NCBI RefSeq assembly: GCF_900230185.1
Contig: NZ_OCSR01000001.1
Location: 1,922,001 to 1,986,000 of the forward strand
Length of the DNA: 64,000 nt
Source of the DNA: Burkholderia sp. OK233
GTDB taxonomy: Bacteria > Pseudomonadota > Gammaproteobacteria > Burkholderiales > Burkholderiaceae
Direction: 5' to 3'
Shown: one piece after another, positions 43,303 through 53,779 of the stretch
Numbering within the stretch: position 1 is the stretch's first letter
Layout: every line of letters begins with the position of its first letter
Made by a program: the position numbers and the translations under genes
The notes under the pieces: model-generated
The model's database searches: none
What the model was told of the DNA's origin: nothing
What the model saw: the letters and a program-made list of their open reading frames with translations, nothing else

Positions 43303-43345
43303 AGCCAGCTTGTTCTGGCGGCGCCATTTGTGGCGCGCACCGGCG

Positions 43346-43377
43346 TAAAAAAAGCGGCCCACGGGCCGCTTTTGTTT
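43346..43377. terminator. Bidirectional rho-independent terminator between hpt and marC
   Basis: AGCGGCCC-AC-GGGCCGCT (43353-43370) is followed by TTTTG on the plus strand and preceded by a run of seven A, so it can end both the hpt and the convergent marC transcripts. Confidence 0.85.
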
Positions 43378-43434
43378 GTCAGGCTGGTGATAGCACTGCT
43401 GCGCTACCGTGCCAAACCTCGCACCAGATTTCAC

Positions 43435-44034
43435 TCAAAGTTGATGTACAAAAGAGCGGATACCGCCGAGCATCATTTCGACCGAGATCGCCACCAGCAC
43501 CAATCCCATCAGCCGCTCAAAGGCCATCATCGCGCGCTCGCCGAGCCACGCCTGAATGCGCTCCGCCAGCATCAGCACGATAACGCAGACGACCATCGTG
43601 ACGGTCAGCGCGCCGATCCACTCGAACATCTTGCCGGGCGCCTGCGACGTTAGCAGCATCACCGTCGCCAGCGCCGACGGGCCCGCTAGTGCCGGAATGG
43701 CGAGCGGCACGATGAGCGGCTCGCCGCCGCGCGTGTCGCCACCGAACGGACCGTCAGGATGCGGAAACACCATCCTGAGCGCAATCAGAAACAGCACAAT
43801 CCCGCCACCGATGCGCAAAGACTGGTCGGTCAGACTCATCATGCGCAGGAAGCGGTCGCCGACCACCATGAAGACCAGCAGGATCGCGAAGGCGATCGCC
43901 ACCTCACGGAGAATGACGATCGTGCGCCGCTTAGGCGATACGCTCCGCAGGCAACTGATAAAGAGCGGAATATTGCCGAGCGGATCGGTGATCAGAATCA
44001 GCAGGACGGTCGCGGATACGAAGGTGTACTCCAC
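43435..44034 (-). CDS. MarC-family integral membrane protein
   Basis: The 199-residue protein has six predicted hydrophobic segments and the family features LITDPLGNIPLFISCL near the N-terminus, GGGIVLFLIALRMV, LIVPLAIPALAGPSALATVMLL and ISVEMMLGGI. MarC proteins were once linked with antibiotic resistance, but their function remains unclear; a transporter role is only a suggestion. The gene ends convergently with hpt and begins 13 bp after the end of proS on the same strand, so it could be read through from it. Confidence 0.9.
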   Translation of the reverse strand: MEYTFVSATVLLILITDPLGNIPLFISCLRSVSPKRRTIVILREVAIAFAILLVFMVVGDRFLRMMSLTDQSLRIGGGIVLFLIALRMVFPHPDGPFGGDTRGGEPLIVPLAIPALAGPSALATVMLLTSQAPGKMFEWIGALTVTMVVCVIVLMLAERIQAWLGERAMMAFERLMGLVLVAISVEMMLGGIRSFVHQL

Positions 44035-44046
44035 CGTCCGCTCCGC

Positions 44047-45783
44047 TTATTGCGCCAACGCAGCGCGAACCTTGCCGATCACCGTTTGGGCGGCGTCTTC
44101 GACCGGCAGCAGCGTCGCTTCAGCGTCGCGGCGGCCTTGATACTCGAGCTTGCCGTCCTTGAGACCGCGATCGCCGATCACCAGACGATGCGGCACGCCG
44201 ATCAGTTCCCAGTCGGCAAACATCACGCCCGGGCGTTCGCCGCGATCGTCGAGGATCACGTCGACACCGGCTTCGACCAGTTCCGCGTACAGCTTGTCGG
44301 CCTGCTCACGCACGGCTTCGCTGCGGTCGTAACCCATCGGACACAGCACGACCTCGAACGGAGCGATCGACTCCGGCCAGATGATGCCCTTGTCGTCGAA
44401 ATTCTGTTCGATCGCCGCGCCCAGAATACGCGTAATGCCGATGCCGTAGCAGCCCATTTCCATCGGCTGCGGCTTGCCGTTCTCGTCGAGACAGGTCGCG
44501 TTCATCGCTTCCGAGTATTTCTTGCCGAGCTGGAACACGTGGCCGACTTCGATGCCACGGCAGATGTCGATCACGCCCTTGCCGTCCGGCGACGGATCGC
44601 CCTTCTTCACATTGCGGATATCGGCGACGTCCGGCTCCGGCAGATCGCGGCCCCAGTTCACGCCGGTGGTGTGGTAATCCACTTCGTTCGTGCCCACCAC
44701 GAAGTCGCTCATGTTCGCGACCGTGCGATCCGCGACAACCTTGACCGGCTTCTTCGTGTTGATCGGGCCGAGGTAACCCGGCGGCGTGCCGAAAGTCTCG
44801 ATGATCTCGGCTTCGGTCGCCATGCGGAAGTCCGCCAGACCCGGCAGCTTGCTTGCCTTGATCTCGTTCAGCTCGTGATCGCCACGCAGCATCAGCAACC
44901 AGATGGTCGGTTCGGCGCCTGCGTTTTCCGTGGCGAGAATGATCGATTTGATCGTGCGCTCGAGCGGGATGTTCAGCAGTTCGGCCACGGCCTCGCACTT
45001 TGCTTTGCCCGGCGTCGCGGTCTTCTTCATCTCTTCGGTCGGCGCTGCGCGTTCCGCGTACAGCGGTAACGCTTCGGCCGCCTCAACGTTCGCGGCGAAC
45101 TCCGAGGTCGGGCAATAGGCGATTGCGTCTTCACCGGTGTCGGCGATCACGTGGAATTCATGCGAACCGCTGCCGCCGATCGAACCGTTGTCCGCGGCCA
45201 CTGCGCGGAAATCCAGACCGAGGCGCGTGAAGATACGCACGTACGCGTCGTACATCTTGCGATACGACTCGCGCAGGCCTTCCGCGTCCTTGTCGAACGA
45301 GTACGCATCTTTCATGATGAACTCGCGGCCACGCATCACGCCGAAACGCGGACGGATCTCGTCGCGAAACTTCGTCTGGATCTGATAGAAGTTCACCGGC
45401 AACTGGCGGTAGCTCTTGATCTGGCCTCGCGCGATATCCGTGACCACTTCTTCATGGGTCGGTCCGAGCACAAAATCAGATTGCTTGCGATCCTTGAAGC
45501 GCAGCAGCTCGGGGCCGTATTTTTCCCAACGGCCCGATTCCTGCCACAGTTCAGCCGGCTGCACCGAAGGCATCAACAGTTCGATCGCGCCTGCCCGGTT
45601 CATTTCTTCGCGCACGATGGCTTCCACCTTGCGGATCGAACGTAGGCCGACCGGCAGGTAGTTATAGATGCCACCGGCAACGCGGCGGATCATGCCGGCG
45701 CGCACCATGAGCTTGTGGCTGACGATCTCGGCGTCGGCGGGCGCTTCTTTCAGTGTGCCGATAAAGAAACGGGAAGCTTTCAT
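44047..45783 (-). CDS. proS: Prolyl-tRNA synthetase (bacterial type)
   Basis: ProS charges tRNA-Pro. The 578-residue class II synthetase has the N-terminal motif 1 region, [19 protein letters not shown], motif 2 with [21 protein letters not shown], and an INS editing domain (about 230-400). It ends with motif 3, [17 protein letters not shown], and an anticodon-binding domain. The 578 length matches bacterial ProRS with an editing insert. Its start codon is 372 bp from the rppH start, in the divergent direction, and the upstream region holds GC-rich degenerate repeats. Confidence 0.98.
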   Translation of the reverse strand: MKASRFFIGTLKEAPADAEIVSHKLMVRAGMIRRVAGGIYNYLPVGLRSIRKVEAIVREEMNRAGAIELLMPSVQPAELWQESGRWEKYGPELLRFKDRKQSDFVLGPTHEEVVTDIARGQIKSYRQLPVNFYQIQTKFRDEIRPRFGVMRGREFIMKDAYSFDKDAEGLRESYRKMYDAYVRIFTRLGLDFRAVAADNGSIGGSGSHEFHVIADTGEDAIAYCPTSEFAANVEAAEALPLYAERAAPTEEMKKTATPGKAKCEAVAELLNIPLERTIKSIILATENAGAEPTIWLLMLRGDHELNEIKASKLPGLADFRMATEAEIIETFGTPPGYLGPINTKKPVKVVADRTVANMSDFVVGTNEVDYHTTGVNWGRDLPEPDVADIRNVKKGDPSPDGKGVIDICRGIEVGHVFQLGKKYSEAMNATCLDENGKPQPMEMGCYGIGITRILGAAIEQNFDDKGIIWPESIAPFEVVLCPMGYDRSEAVREQADKLYAELVEAGVDVILDDRGERPGVMFADWELIGVPHRLVIGDRGLKDGKLEYQGRRDAEATLLPVEDAAQTVIGKVRAALAQ

Positions 45784-46155
45784 TCAGATTTTCCAAAAGC
45801 GGCGGCTCCGGAGGGACCGCCCGAAAGGTGAAAACAGTGGGGAAACCGACACAGACCCGGCCTCGCGCCGGCACGGACTCGCCGCATACCCGGCCAAAAT
45901 CTGACCAGGAATCCGGCTCAGACCCGGCAAACGGCCTGCGCATACCAGGCAAAACCCCGGCAAAACCGGCCCGATCGCGGCGCCGAAGCCGCCGCGCAAA
46001 GCCTTTGCAGTAAGGGATAAGGCACGGAAAGACTGACAGGCTACCGCAAACGCGGGGCTTTTGCGGCGAATCGTTCCAATCTGGTGCGAATCGGTGCGTC
46101 GGGTCCGTTATCTGTTTATAATCAAAGCAATTTTAAAGGATTCGAAGGTGGTTGT
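45784..46155. other. Divergent proS-rppH intergenic region with degenerate repeats
   Basis: This 372-bp gap has no gene. From 45852 to 45970 there are several copies of a loose ACCCGGCAAA/ACCCGGCC motif at roughly 20-35 bp steps (near 45853, 45889, 45919, 45938, 45955). A perfect TATAAT at 46117-46122 serves rppH. The proS promoter must lie nearer 45800. Confidence 0.65.
46117..46122 (+). promoter_or_regulatory. -10 element of the rppH promoter
   Basis: TATAAT matches the sigma-70 -10 consensus and lies 34 bp before the rppH start codon. The -35 region is weak (GTGCGT at 46094). Confidence 0.55.
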
Positions 46156-46899
46156 ATGCTGGATCGTGAAGGCTTTCGCCCGAACGTCGGCATCATCCTC
46201 TTGAACGCGCACAACGAGGTGTTTTGGGGCAAACGGCTCCGTGAACATTCCTGGCAGTTTCCGCAAGGGGGCATCAAGTACGGAGAGACCCCCGTGCAAG
46301 CGATGTATCGGGAGTTACACGAAGAAACCGGGCTGCTTCCTGAGCACGTCAAGGTGATCGGTCGCACGCGCGACTGGTTGCGTTACGAGGTGCCTGACAA
46401 GTTCATCAAGCGCGAAGTACGCGGTCATTACCGCGGCCAGAAACAAATCTGGTTTTTGCTCCGGATGGTTGGACGCGATTGCGACATTTGCTTGCGCGCC
46501 ACCGACCACCCTGAGTTCGATGCGTGGCGCTGGAACGAGTACTGGGTGCCGCTCGACTGTGTGATCGAGTTCAAGCGGGATGTGTATCAGTTGGCGCTGA
46601 CGGAGCTATCCCGTTTCATGCGCCGGGCTGCGCCGCGTGCGGAAAAACCTGTCGGGCACCATGGGCCTCGTTATCCCCGGATAGCGTCGTCAATGGAAAG
46701 TCCGCCAGATTCGACGATGATGACGGTTACCAGTTCGGTGACCACACTCAGTATCGAAACATCGATACACACGACGATCGTTTCTGATTGCGGTCCAGGC
46801 TCCGGGTCGGTAGCCGAAGTTGGCTCCGCTTCGGAACACGAAGACGAATCGGATCGCGAAACCGCCGGCTCGCTGTTCCGCCCTGGCGTACGCAATTAA
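46156..46899 (+). CDS. rppH: RNA pyrophosphohydrolase (Nudix)
   Basis: RppH removes pyrophosphate from the 5' end of mRNA and starts its decay. It begins [17 protein letters not shown] and has the Nudix box [20 protein letters not shown] (about 37-56) plus the C-terminal [20 protein letters not shown] segment. The conserved domain ends near residue 158. An extra C-terminal tail of about 85 residues is Ser/Thr-rich and acidic, while E. coli RppH has only about 176 residues in total. The start at 46156 has AAGG upstream; an in-frame extension to 46084 lacks homology. Confidence 0.94.
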   Translation: MLDREGFRPNVGIILLNAHNEVFWGKRLREHSWQFPQGGIKYGETPVQAMYRELHEETGLLPEHVKVIGRTRDWLRYEVPDKFIKREVRGHYRGQKQIWFLLRMVGRDCDICLRATDHPEFDAWRWNEYWVPLDCVIEFKRDVYQLALTELSRFMRRAAPRAEKPVGHHGPRYPRIASSMESPPDSTMMTVTSSVTTLSIETSIHTTIVSDCGPGSGSVAEVGSASEHEDESDRETAGSLFRPGVRN

Positions 46900-46931
46900 C
46901 AACTCTGTGCGGGCTGTCCACCCCGCCTCTG

Positions 46932-46958
46932 CTGGCGCGGCTCAATGAGCCGCGCCAG
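46932..46958. promoter_or_regulatory. Perfect 12-bp hairpin before the CNP1-like gene
   Basis: CTGGCGCGGCTC and GAGCCGCGCCAG flank an AAT loop. It lies between the rppH stop and the ribosome-binding site of the next gene, followed by only two or three T residues. It could be a weak terminator or shape translation initiation. Confidence 0.6.
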
Positions 46959-46976
46959 TGTTTCGAGGAAACCATA

Positions 46977-47534
46977 TTGAAAGCATTTGCTCTCGTCGTG
47001 GCGTGCGTCGCCACCGGCGCCCTGCTGGCTGGATGTTCTAGCGCCGGCAAACCCACCAATAAAGACGACAGCGAGTTTGCCTACCTGCTGGACCGGCCGA
47101 GCAACTGGGTGGAAAACAAGGTCGACACCCTGCCGCCGCTGCCGCAAGACTCGAATCTGCTGCCCTTCGAGGTTTCAGGCAACACACCGCTGCAGTTCGC
47201 GATCGATAGAAATTCACTTACCGTCGGCACGGACGGCGTGGTGCGCTACACCGTCGTCGTAACGAGCCCGAGCGGCGCACGCAACGTGAACTACGAAGGG
47301 ATTCGCTGCGATACGTATGAATGGCGCCAGTACGCGGGGCTGAACGCCGATCACGACGGCTGGGATCAAACCGTCGCCAACGACTTCAGGCGCATTGAGA
47401 ATGGCGCGCTGAACGCCTATCAGGCATCGCTGTATCAAGATTACCTGTGTGCGAACAAGATACCCACGGGCAACGCCAAGCAGATCGTCGAGAACATCCG
47501 CTACAAGCGCACGCAGACCTCGTTGATTCACTAA
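46977..47534 (+). CDS. CNP1-like lipoprotein (TTG start)
   Basis: The 185-residue protein has a short signal with lipobox LLAGCS (Cys about 18) and a CNP1-like domain: PSNWVENKVDTLPPLPQDSN, the TVGTDGVVRYTVVVTSPSGA strand region, GIRCDTYEWRQYAG and QDYLCANKIPTGNA. CNP1-like proteins are found in beta-proteobacteria, function unknown. The TTG at 46977 has GAGGAAA upstream. Longer frames starting further left run antisense to real coding sequence. It ends before a bidirectional terminator. Confidence 0.85.
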   Translation: MKAFALVVACVATGALLAGCSSAGKPTNKDDSEFAYLLDRPSNWVENKVDTLPPLPQDSNLLPFEVSGNTPLQFAIDRNSLTVGTDGVVRYTVVVTSPSGARNVNYEGIRCDTYEWRQYAGLNADHDGWDQTVANDFRRIENGALNAYQASLYQDYLCANKIPTGNAKQIVENIRYKRTQTSLIH

Positions 47535-47586
47535 AGCTGTTTTCGCGAGCGTACATTCTTCGAATGTGGATGCCGCCGCGAACGTG

Positions 47587-47624
47587 AAAAAGCCGTTCCA
47601 GCTCACGCTGGAACGGCTTTTTTC
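47587..47624. terminator. Bidirectional terminator between the CNP1-like gene and proB
   Basis: AGCCGTTCCAGC-TCAC-GCTGGAACGGCT (47591-47618) is followed by TTTTTT and preceded by AAAA. It ends both convergent transcripts. Confidence 0.92.
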
Positions 47625-47648
47625 TGTTGTGCGAACCTTGCTCGAGAG

Positions 47649-48767
47649 TCAGACCAGCACAAGATTGTCGCGGTGAATCACCTCAGGCTCCAGCATATAG
47701 CCGAGCACCGATTCAATCTCCCCACTCGGACGCCGCTGGATCAGCTTGGTTTCCGCGCTACTGTAGTTCGTCAAGCCGCGTGCCACTTCGCGCCCTGCCG
47801 CGCTCAGGCAAGCGATCACTTCGCCGCGCGCAAACGCGCCCTGCACACCGACGATGCCGATCGGCAGCAAGCTCTTGCCGCCTTCGGTCAGCTTTTCGAC
47901 TGCGCCGTCGTCGATCACCACGTGGCCGCGCACCTGCAGATGATCGGCCATCCATTGCTTGCGCGCCGCCATGCGTGCAGTGCGCGCGATCAACTGCGTG
48001 CCGATCGCCTCACCCGAGGCGAGCCGTGACAACACGTCTGCTTCACGCCCGCTCGCGATCACCGTATTGGCGCCGCTGTGCGCCGCGCGTTTAGCGGCAA
48101 GAATCTTGGTCAGCATGCCGCCGCGGCCCAGGCTCGAACCCGCGCCGCCCGCCATTGCTTCGAGCTCCGGCGCACCGGCATCGGCCTGCTGAACGAGCGT
48201 CGCGCTCGGATCCTTGCGCGGGTCGGCGGTAAAAAGCCCCTGCTGATCGGTGAGGATAATGAGCGCATCGCCTTCGATCAGATTCGCGACCAAGGCTCCC
48301 AGCGTGTCGTTGTCGCCGAACTTGATTTCGTCAGTGACGACCGTGTCGTTTTCGTTGATGATCGGCACGACACCCAGACGCAGCAGCGTCAGCAACGTGG
48401 AACGCGCGTTCAGATAGCGTTCGCGATCGGCCAGATCGGCGTGGGTCAGCAGAATCTGCGCGGTCTGGATCGAATGCTCGGCAAAGCGGCTTTCGTAGAC
48501 TTGCGCGAGACCCATTTGACCGACAGCCGCGGCCGCCTGCAATTCGTCGATTTCGCGTGGCCGCTTGGTCCAGCCGAGCCGCTGCATCCCTTCGGCAATG
48601 GCGCCCGAACTGACCAGCACTACTTCCTTGCCTTGCGCGCGCAGTGCGGCAATCTGCGCGGCCCAGCGGCCGATCGCAGCATGATCGAGGCCGCGCCCGT
48701 CATTCGTAACGAGGCTCGAGCCGACTTTCACTACCAATCGCCGTGAATCTGCGATGACGGAACGCAT
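47649..48767 (-). CDS. proB: Glutamate 5-kinase
   Basis: ProB phosphorylates glutamate, the first step of proline synthesis. The 372-residue enzyme has an amino acid kinase domain with [45 protein letters not shown] and a [13 protein letters not shown] loop. A C-terminal PUA domain begins near residue 280 ([14 protein letters not shown]). ATG 48767 was chosen because homology begins there ([11 protein letters not shown]); the in-frame ORF to 48974 adds an Arg-rich stretch. It lies 73 bp after obgE on the same strand. Confidence 0.96.
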   Translation of the reverse strand: MRSVIADSRRLVVKVGSSLVTNDGRGLDHAAIGRWAAQIAALRAQGKEVVLVSSGAIAEGMQRLGWTKRPREIDELQAAAAVGQMGLAQVYESRFAEHSIQTAQILLTHADLADRERYLNARSTLLTLLRLGVVPIINENDTVVTDEIKFGDNDTLGALVANLIEGDALIILTDQQGLFTADPRKDPSATLVQQADAGAPELEAMAGGAGSSLGRGGMLTKILAAKRAAHSGANTVIASGREADVLSRLASGEAIGTQLIARTARMAARKQWMADHLQVRGHVVIDDGAVEKLTEGGKSLLPIGIVGVQGAFARGEVIACLSAAGREVARGLTNYSSAETKLIQRRPSGEIESVLGYMLEPEVIHRDNLVLV

Positions 48768-48840
48768 TGTGCGCGGTCTCCCAAGATGACGCGTGATGCA
48801 TGCCGGCGGCCCTCTCAGGCGCCGGCGCTCAGGCTTGTTA

Positions 48841-50025
<1,185 letters not shown>

Positions 50026-50128
50026 CTATTTTGCCGCGCTCGCCGTACGGTGGGCAATCAGCCGATCGGCTAACCGCGCCGATATGGCCATGCAATCCGC
50101 CAATTCTTCGGACAAGAAGCGCCGCAAT

Positions 50129-50163
50129 AAAAAAAGCCCCGCGAACTTCGCGGGGCCTTTTTC
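50129..50163 (-). terminator. Terminator after rpmA
   Basis: On the plus strand GCCCCGCG-AACTT-CGCGGGGC (50136-50156) has a run of A on its left, which gives a T-run on the minus strand after rpmA. The plus strand also has TTTTT after it. Confidence 0.88.
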
Positions 50164-50191
50164 CGGTCCTGAAGCCCGTGCCTGATTAAAC

Positions 50192-50455
50192 TCAGACTGC
50201 TGCCGGGACGACGTTGACCATGTGCTTCTTCGCTGCGCCCTTCGTCGAGAAATTGACGTGGCCGTCCGTCAGCGCGAACAAGGTGTGATCCTTGCCGATA
50301 CCGACGTTTTCGCCCGGGTGCATGCGCGTGCCACGTTGGCGAACGATGATGCCGCCAGCGTTGATGGCCTGACCGCCGTAAACCTTGACGCCGAGACGCT
50401 TCGATTCAGAGTCGCGGCCGTTGCGGGATGATCCGCCTGCCTTTTTGTGTGCCAT
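50192..50455 (-). CDS. rpmA: 50S ribosomal protein L27
   Basis: RpmA is a small basic protein of 87 residues at the peptidyl-transferase centre of the large subunit. It starts [20 protein letters not shown] and has [22 protein letters not shown] and the [16 protein letters not shown] block, the standard L27 features. It lies 25 bp after rplU in the same operon. Confidence 0.98.
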   Translation of the reverse strand: MAHKKAGGSSRNGRDSESKRLGVKVYGGQAINAGGIIVRQRGTRMHPGENVGIGKDHTLFALTDGHVNFSTKGAAKKHMVNVVPAAV

Positions 50456-50480
50456 TTGATTTGCTCCTTAACCGTTGCGC

Positions 50481-50792
50481 TTACGCGTTGATCGCGTCGA
50501 TGCGCAGTTCGGTATAGTTCTGGCGGTGGCCGCCATGCTTCTGGTAGTGCTTCCGGCGACGCATCTTGAAGATGGTCACTTTTGCGTGACGACCTTGCGA
50601 CACGACGGTAGCCTTGACGGAAGCCCCACTGACCAGCGGCGTACCGAACTTAATCGATTCGCCTTCGCCCACTGCGAGAACCTGGTCGAGCGTGATTTCA
50701 GCGTCAATGTCTGCCGGTATCTGTTCTACTTTAAGTTTTTCGCCGACGGCAACTTTATACTGCTTGCCACCGGTTTTTATGACCGCGTACAT
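50481..50792 (-). CDS. rplU: 50S ribosomal protein L21
   Basis: RplU is a large-subunit protein of 103 residues starting [20 protein letters not shown], with [20 protein letters not shown] and [13 protein letters not shown] in the C-terminal half. The ATG at 50792 has GAGG upstream. An in-frame extension to 51014 is non-conserved. It heads the rplU-rpmA operon; a near-consensus promoter lies 55-83 bp upstream. Confidence 0.98.
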   Translation of the reverse strand: MYAVIKTGGKQYKVAVGEKLKVEQIPADIDAEITLDQVLAVGEGESIKFGTPLVSGASVKATVVSQGRHAKVTIFKMRRRKHYQKHGGHRQNYTELRIDAINA

Positions 50793-50846
50793 TGAGAACC
50801 TCACTCTGTGTTCATTTTTCCCACGCACCGCGCGCGGAAACCCGTG

Positions 50847-50875
50847 ATTATACATAGAGTTAGCTGCTCGGTCAA
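50847..50875 (-). promoter_or_regulatory. Sigma-70 promoter of rplU-rpmA
   Basis: On the minus strand -35 TTGACC (50870-50875) and -10 TATAAT (50847-50852) have a 17-bp spacer. The transcript would start near 50840, about 48 nt before the rplU start codon. Confidence 0.8.
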
Positions 50876-51031
50876 AACTCATTGAGAGTCGCCGCGCGCA
50901 CCGCCCGGCGCCTCGCCGTCCAGCCCCGGCACACGGCCCTGCCGTTGCCTCTGTCGCGCCGTGCCGCAGCCTGCGACCCGGAACTGTCGCGATTCGCCTT
51001 ATAATTCGCGGCACTACCCAATTCAGCCATC

Positions 51032-52024
51032 ATGTCGTCGACTGCCACCCCCTCCTCCAACGCCGCCAGCCTGCTCGCTCCGATCGCCGAAGACATGCAG
51101 CAGGTCAATCGCGTCATACGGCACCGTCTGGCGTCCGACGTGATGCTGATCAATCAGATCTCCGAGTACATCATCAGCGCCGGGGGCAAGCGGCTGCGGC
51201 CCGCGTTACTGCTGCTGGTGGCCGGGGCGCTGGGCGAAACCACCGGGCATCGGCACGAACTTGCCGCAGTGGTGGAATTCATCCACACGGCCACGCTCTT
51301 GCACGACGACGTGGTCGACGAATCCGATCTGCGGCGCGGCCGCCAGACCGCCAACGCGCTGTTCGGCAACGCCGCGAGCGTGCTGGTCGGCGATTTTCTC
51401 TACTCCCGCTCGTTCCAGATGATGGTCGGCGTGGGCAAGATGCGCGTGATGGAAATCCTGTCGGAGGCGACCAACATCATCTCCGAGGGCGAAGTTCTGC
51501 AACTGCTGAACATGCATGACGCCGACGTGGACGAAGCGCGCTACATGCGGGTGATCCGTTACAAAACCGCCAAATTGTTCGAAGCCGCGGCCCAACTCGG
51601 CGCCGTACTGGCCGGTTCGGATGCGAAAACCGAAGCTGCCGCGGCGGAATTCGGCCGCCGCATCGGCACCGCGTTCCAGATCATGGACGACTGGCTCGAC
51701 TACACGGGCACGGCTGAATCGATGGGCAAGAACGCCGGCGACGATCTGCGCGAAGGCAAACCCACGCTCCCGCTGATTTATCTGATCGAGCGCGGCACGC
51801 CGGAGCAGTCGGCGCTCGCGCGGGAAGCTATCGAGCAAGGCGGCACGGACCGTTTCGACACCATTTTCGAAGCGATCACGCGTTCCGGCGCGCTGGATCA
51901 CACGCTCGAGTGCGCGAAGCAGGAAGCGCTGGCCGCAGCTGCGGCAATTTCTTCATTTCCCGATTCCATTTTCAAAGATAGCCTGCTAGAATTATGTTCT
52001 TACTCGACGGCAAGACAGTCTTGA
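51032..52024 (+). CDS. ispB: Octaprenyl diphosphate synthase
   Basis: This all-trans polyprenyl synthase makes the C40 side chain of ubiquinone. The 330-residue protein carries both Asp-rich motifs, LHDDVVDESDLRRG (about 88-101) and FQIMDDWLDYTG (near 225), plus AGGKRLRPALLLL. The chain length (octaprenyl) is inferred from the beta-proteobacterial context. The gene is divergent from rplU and is followed after 38 bp by tRNA-Pro. Confidence 0.93.
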   Translation: MSSTATPSSNAASLLAPIAEDMQQVNRVIRHRLASDVMLINQISEYIISAGGKRLRPALLLLVAGALGETTGHRHELAAVVEFIHTATLLHDDVVDESDLRRGRQTANALFGNAASVLVGDFLYSRSFQMMVGVGKMRVMEILSEATNIISEGEVLQLLNMHDADVDEARYMRVIRYKTAKLFEAAAQLGAVLAGSDAKTEAAAAEFGRRIGTAFQIMDDWLDYTGTAESMGKNAGDDLREGKPTLPLIYLIERGTPEQSALAREAIEQGGTDRFDTIFEAITRSGALDHTLECAKQEALAAAAAISSFPDSIFKDSLLELCSYSTARQS

Positions 52025-52062
52025 ACGAGACTGAAACACCGTAAGAGTCCAGCAGTACAGAT

Positions 52063-52139
52063 CGGGGTGTAGCTTAGCCTGGTAGAGCGCTACGTTCGGG
52101 ACGTAGAGGCCGGAGGTTCGAATCCTCTCACCCCGACCA
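52063..52139 (+). tRNA. tRNA-Pro (anticodon CGG)
   Basis: The 77-nt sequence folds as a tRNA. It has acceptor stem CGGGGTG/CACCCCG, a D-arm with AGCTTAGCCTGGTAGAGC, anticodon stem CTACG/CGTAG with loop TTCGGGA (anticodon CGG), and a T-arm with GGTTCGAATCC. CCA is encoded. It reads the codon CCG. Terminator 52166-52197 follows. Confidence 0.96.
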
Positions 52140-52165
52140 GATTTGCCTTGTTAGTTCGAGGCTCG

Positions 52166-52197
52166 AAAAACCGCCCAGCTTGCTTGGCGGTTTTTTT
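52166..52197 (+). terminator. Terminator after tRNA-Pro
   Basis: AACCGCC and GGCGGTT enclose a 10-nt loop, followed by seven T. It ends the tRNA transcript ahead of the corC-like gene. Confidence 0.88.
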
Positions 52198-52342
52198 GTT
52201 TTGGGTCGCGATTTTTTGTGCCCCGCCGACGCCTTGCCACTACGTACGATTTGTCCCTGGCGTCATAGACCCTCCGCGGAGGCGGCCCGCCCAGCCCCCT
52301 CTGCTATATTCTCTCCATCCCGTCCCCTATCCTTCACTACGC

Positions 52343-53647
52343 GTGGAACAACTTCCCTTATGGGCGCAGATCGGCGCCGTCTTTCTGCTGCTTATCTGCT
52401 CCAGCTTCTTTTCGATTTCCGAAACGGCGATGATGGCGATCAACCGCCATCGTCTGAAACACCTTGCCAACCAGAATGCGCTCGGCGCCAAAACCACTCA
52501 AGGCCTGCTCGCGCACACCGACCAGCTGTTGAGCGTGGTCCTGATCGGCAACAATCTGTTCAACACGATCATCCCGGTGCTCACCACCTCGATCGCGCTG
52601 CATACGTTCGGCCGCAATAACGTCGTGCTGTCCATCGCGACGGGCATCGTCGCGTTTCTGATTATCGTGTTCGCGGAAATCACGCCGAAGATTGTCGGCG
52701 CGACATTCCCCGAGAAGATCGCCCTGCCGGCCAGCCTGCTGATCGCACCGATGATGCGCGTCGGCAAGCCGCTCGTCTGGTTCGTCAATCTGTTCGCGAA
52801 CACGATCTTGCGCGTGCTGCATATCAATACCAAAGGCGCGCACGATCAGCGGCTTTCCACGGAAGAGCTGCGCACAATCGTGCTCGAATCAGGCAGCTTC
52901 ATGCCGACCAAGCACCGCAGCATTCTGCTGAACCTGTTCGATCTGGAGAACATCTCCGTCGACGACGTGATGATCCCGCGCCGCCGCATCGAAGCGCTCG
53001 ACTTCGACGCGCCGTTCGAGCAGATCCTGCATCAGCTGGAAACCTGTTATCACAACAAGCTGATCGTCTATCAAGGCGACATCGACCGGGTGCTCGGCGT
53101 GCTCCACGTGCGCAAGACACTGGCTGCGCTGCACAACCAGGAACTGGAGCGCGAGACACTGCGCGAGTTGCTGGCCGAGCCGTATTTCGTGCCGAGCGGT
53201 ACGCCTGTATTCCAGCAACTACAGTACTTCCAGGAAAGCCGTCACCGCACGGCGCTGGTCGTGAACGAATACGGTGAGTTGCAGGGGCTGGTCACGCCGG
53301 AAGACATCATCGAAGAGCTGATCGGCGAATTCACTACCTCGATTCCGCGTAGCGCCAATTCGCGCGGCGGCTGGAACGAGAACGGCGAATGTATCGTGGC
53401 GGGTAGCATGCCGCTGCGCGAACTGAACCGCTGGCTGCATCTCACGCTGCCGACCGACGGACCGAAAACGCTCAACGGCCTCATCCTCGAGATTCTCGAA
53501 GAGATTCCGGACGGTGACGTCTGCGTGCAGATCCGCGAGGTGAAACTCGAAGTGATGCGCAGCGACGACCAGGCGATTCGCACGGTCAAGCTGTTCAAAC
53601 CACCTGCTCGCGCGGGTGCGAAAGCCGTCAAGGCGGCACGCGGTTAA
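52343..53647 (+). CDS. CNNM/CorC-type membrane protein with CBS domains (GTG start)
   Basis: The 434-residue protein has an N-terminal DUF21/CNNM transmembrane domain (three or four segments; SSFFSISETAMMAINRHRLKHL is the signature) and two CBS domains. The first starts at ISVDDVMIPRRRIEALD; the second has ESRHRTALVVNEYGELQGLVTPEDIIEEL. A C-terminal CorC_HlyC domain follows. Such proteins are linked with Mg/Co homeostasis. The GTG at 52343 aligns with the usual N-terminus; an in-frame extension to 52148 would overlap the tRNA terminator, so it is rejected. Confidence 0.93.
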   Translation: MEQLPLWAQIGAVFLLLICSSFFSISETAMMAINRHRLKHLANQNALGAKTTQGLLAHTDQLLSVVLIGNNLFNTIIPVLTTSIALHTFGRNNVVLSIATGIVAFLIIVFAEITPKIVGATFPEKIALPASLLIAPMMRVGKPLVWFVNLFANTILRVLHINTKGAHDQRLSTEELRTIVLESGSFMPTKHRSILLNLFDLENISVDDVMIPRRRIEALDFDAPFEQILHQLETCYHNKLIVYQGDIDRVLGVLHVRKTLAALHNQELERETLRELLAEPYFVPSGTPVFQQLQYFQESRHRTALVVNEYGELQGLVTPEDIIEELIGEFTTSIPRSANSRGGWNENGECIVAGSMPLRELNRWLHLTLPTDGPKTLNGLILEILEEIPDGDVCVQIREVKLEVMRSDDQAIRTVKLFKPPARAGAKAVKAARG

Positions 53648-53779
53648 GGCCTGCACGCCGCGCAACATCGCACATCGGCTCGAAACACGCCATTAGCCGA
53701 TCGGCTGAATGGTGGTGTCAGCGGCCTTACCGGATGATGAAGTCGTCGTGTTCTACAGGCGGCTCATCACCGGTTTCTC

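Noticed and set aside
52063..52139. tRNA-Pro 3' end considered as an integration site for a genomic island
   Set aside because: No integrase gene follows and no direct repeat of the tRNA end was noticed; the next genes are ordinary chromosomal genes.
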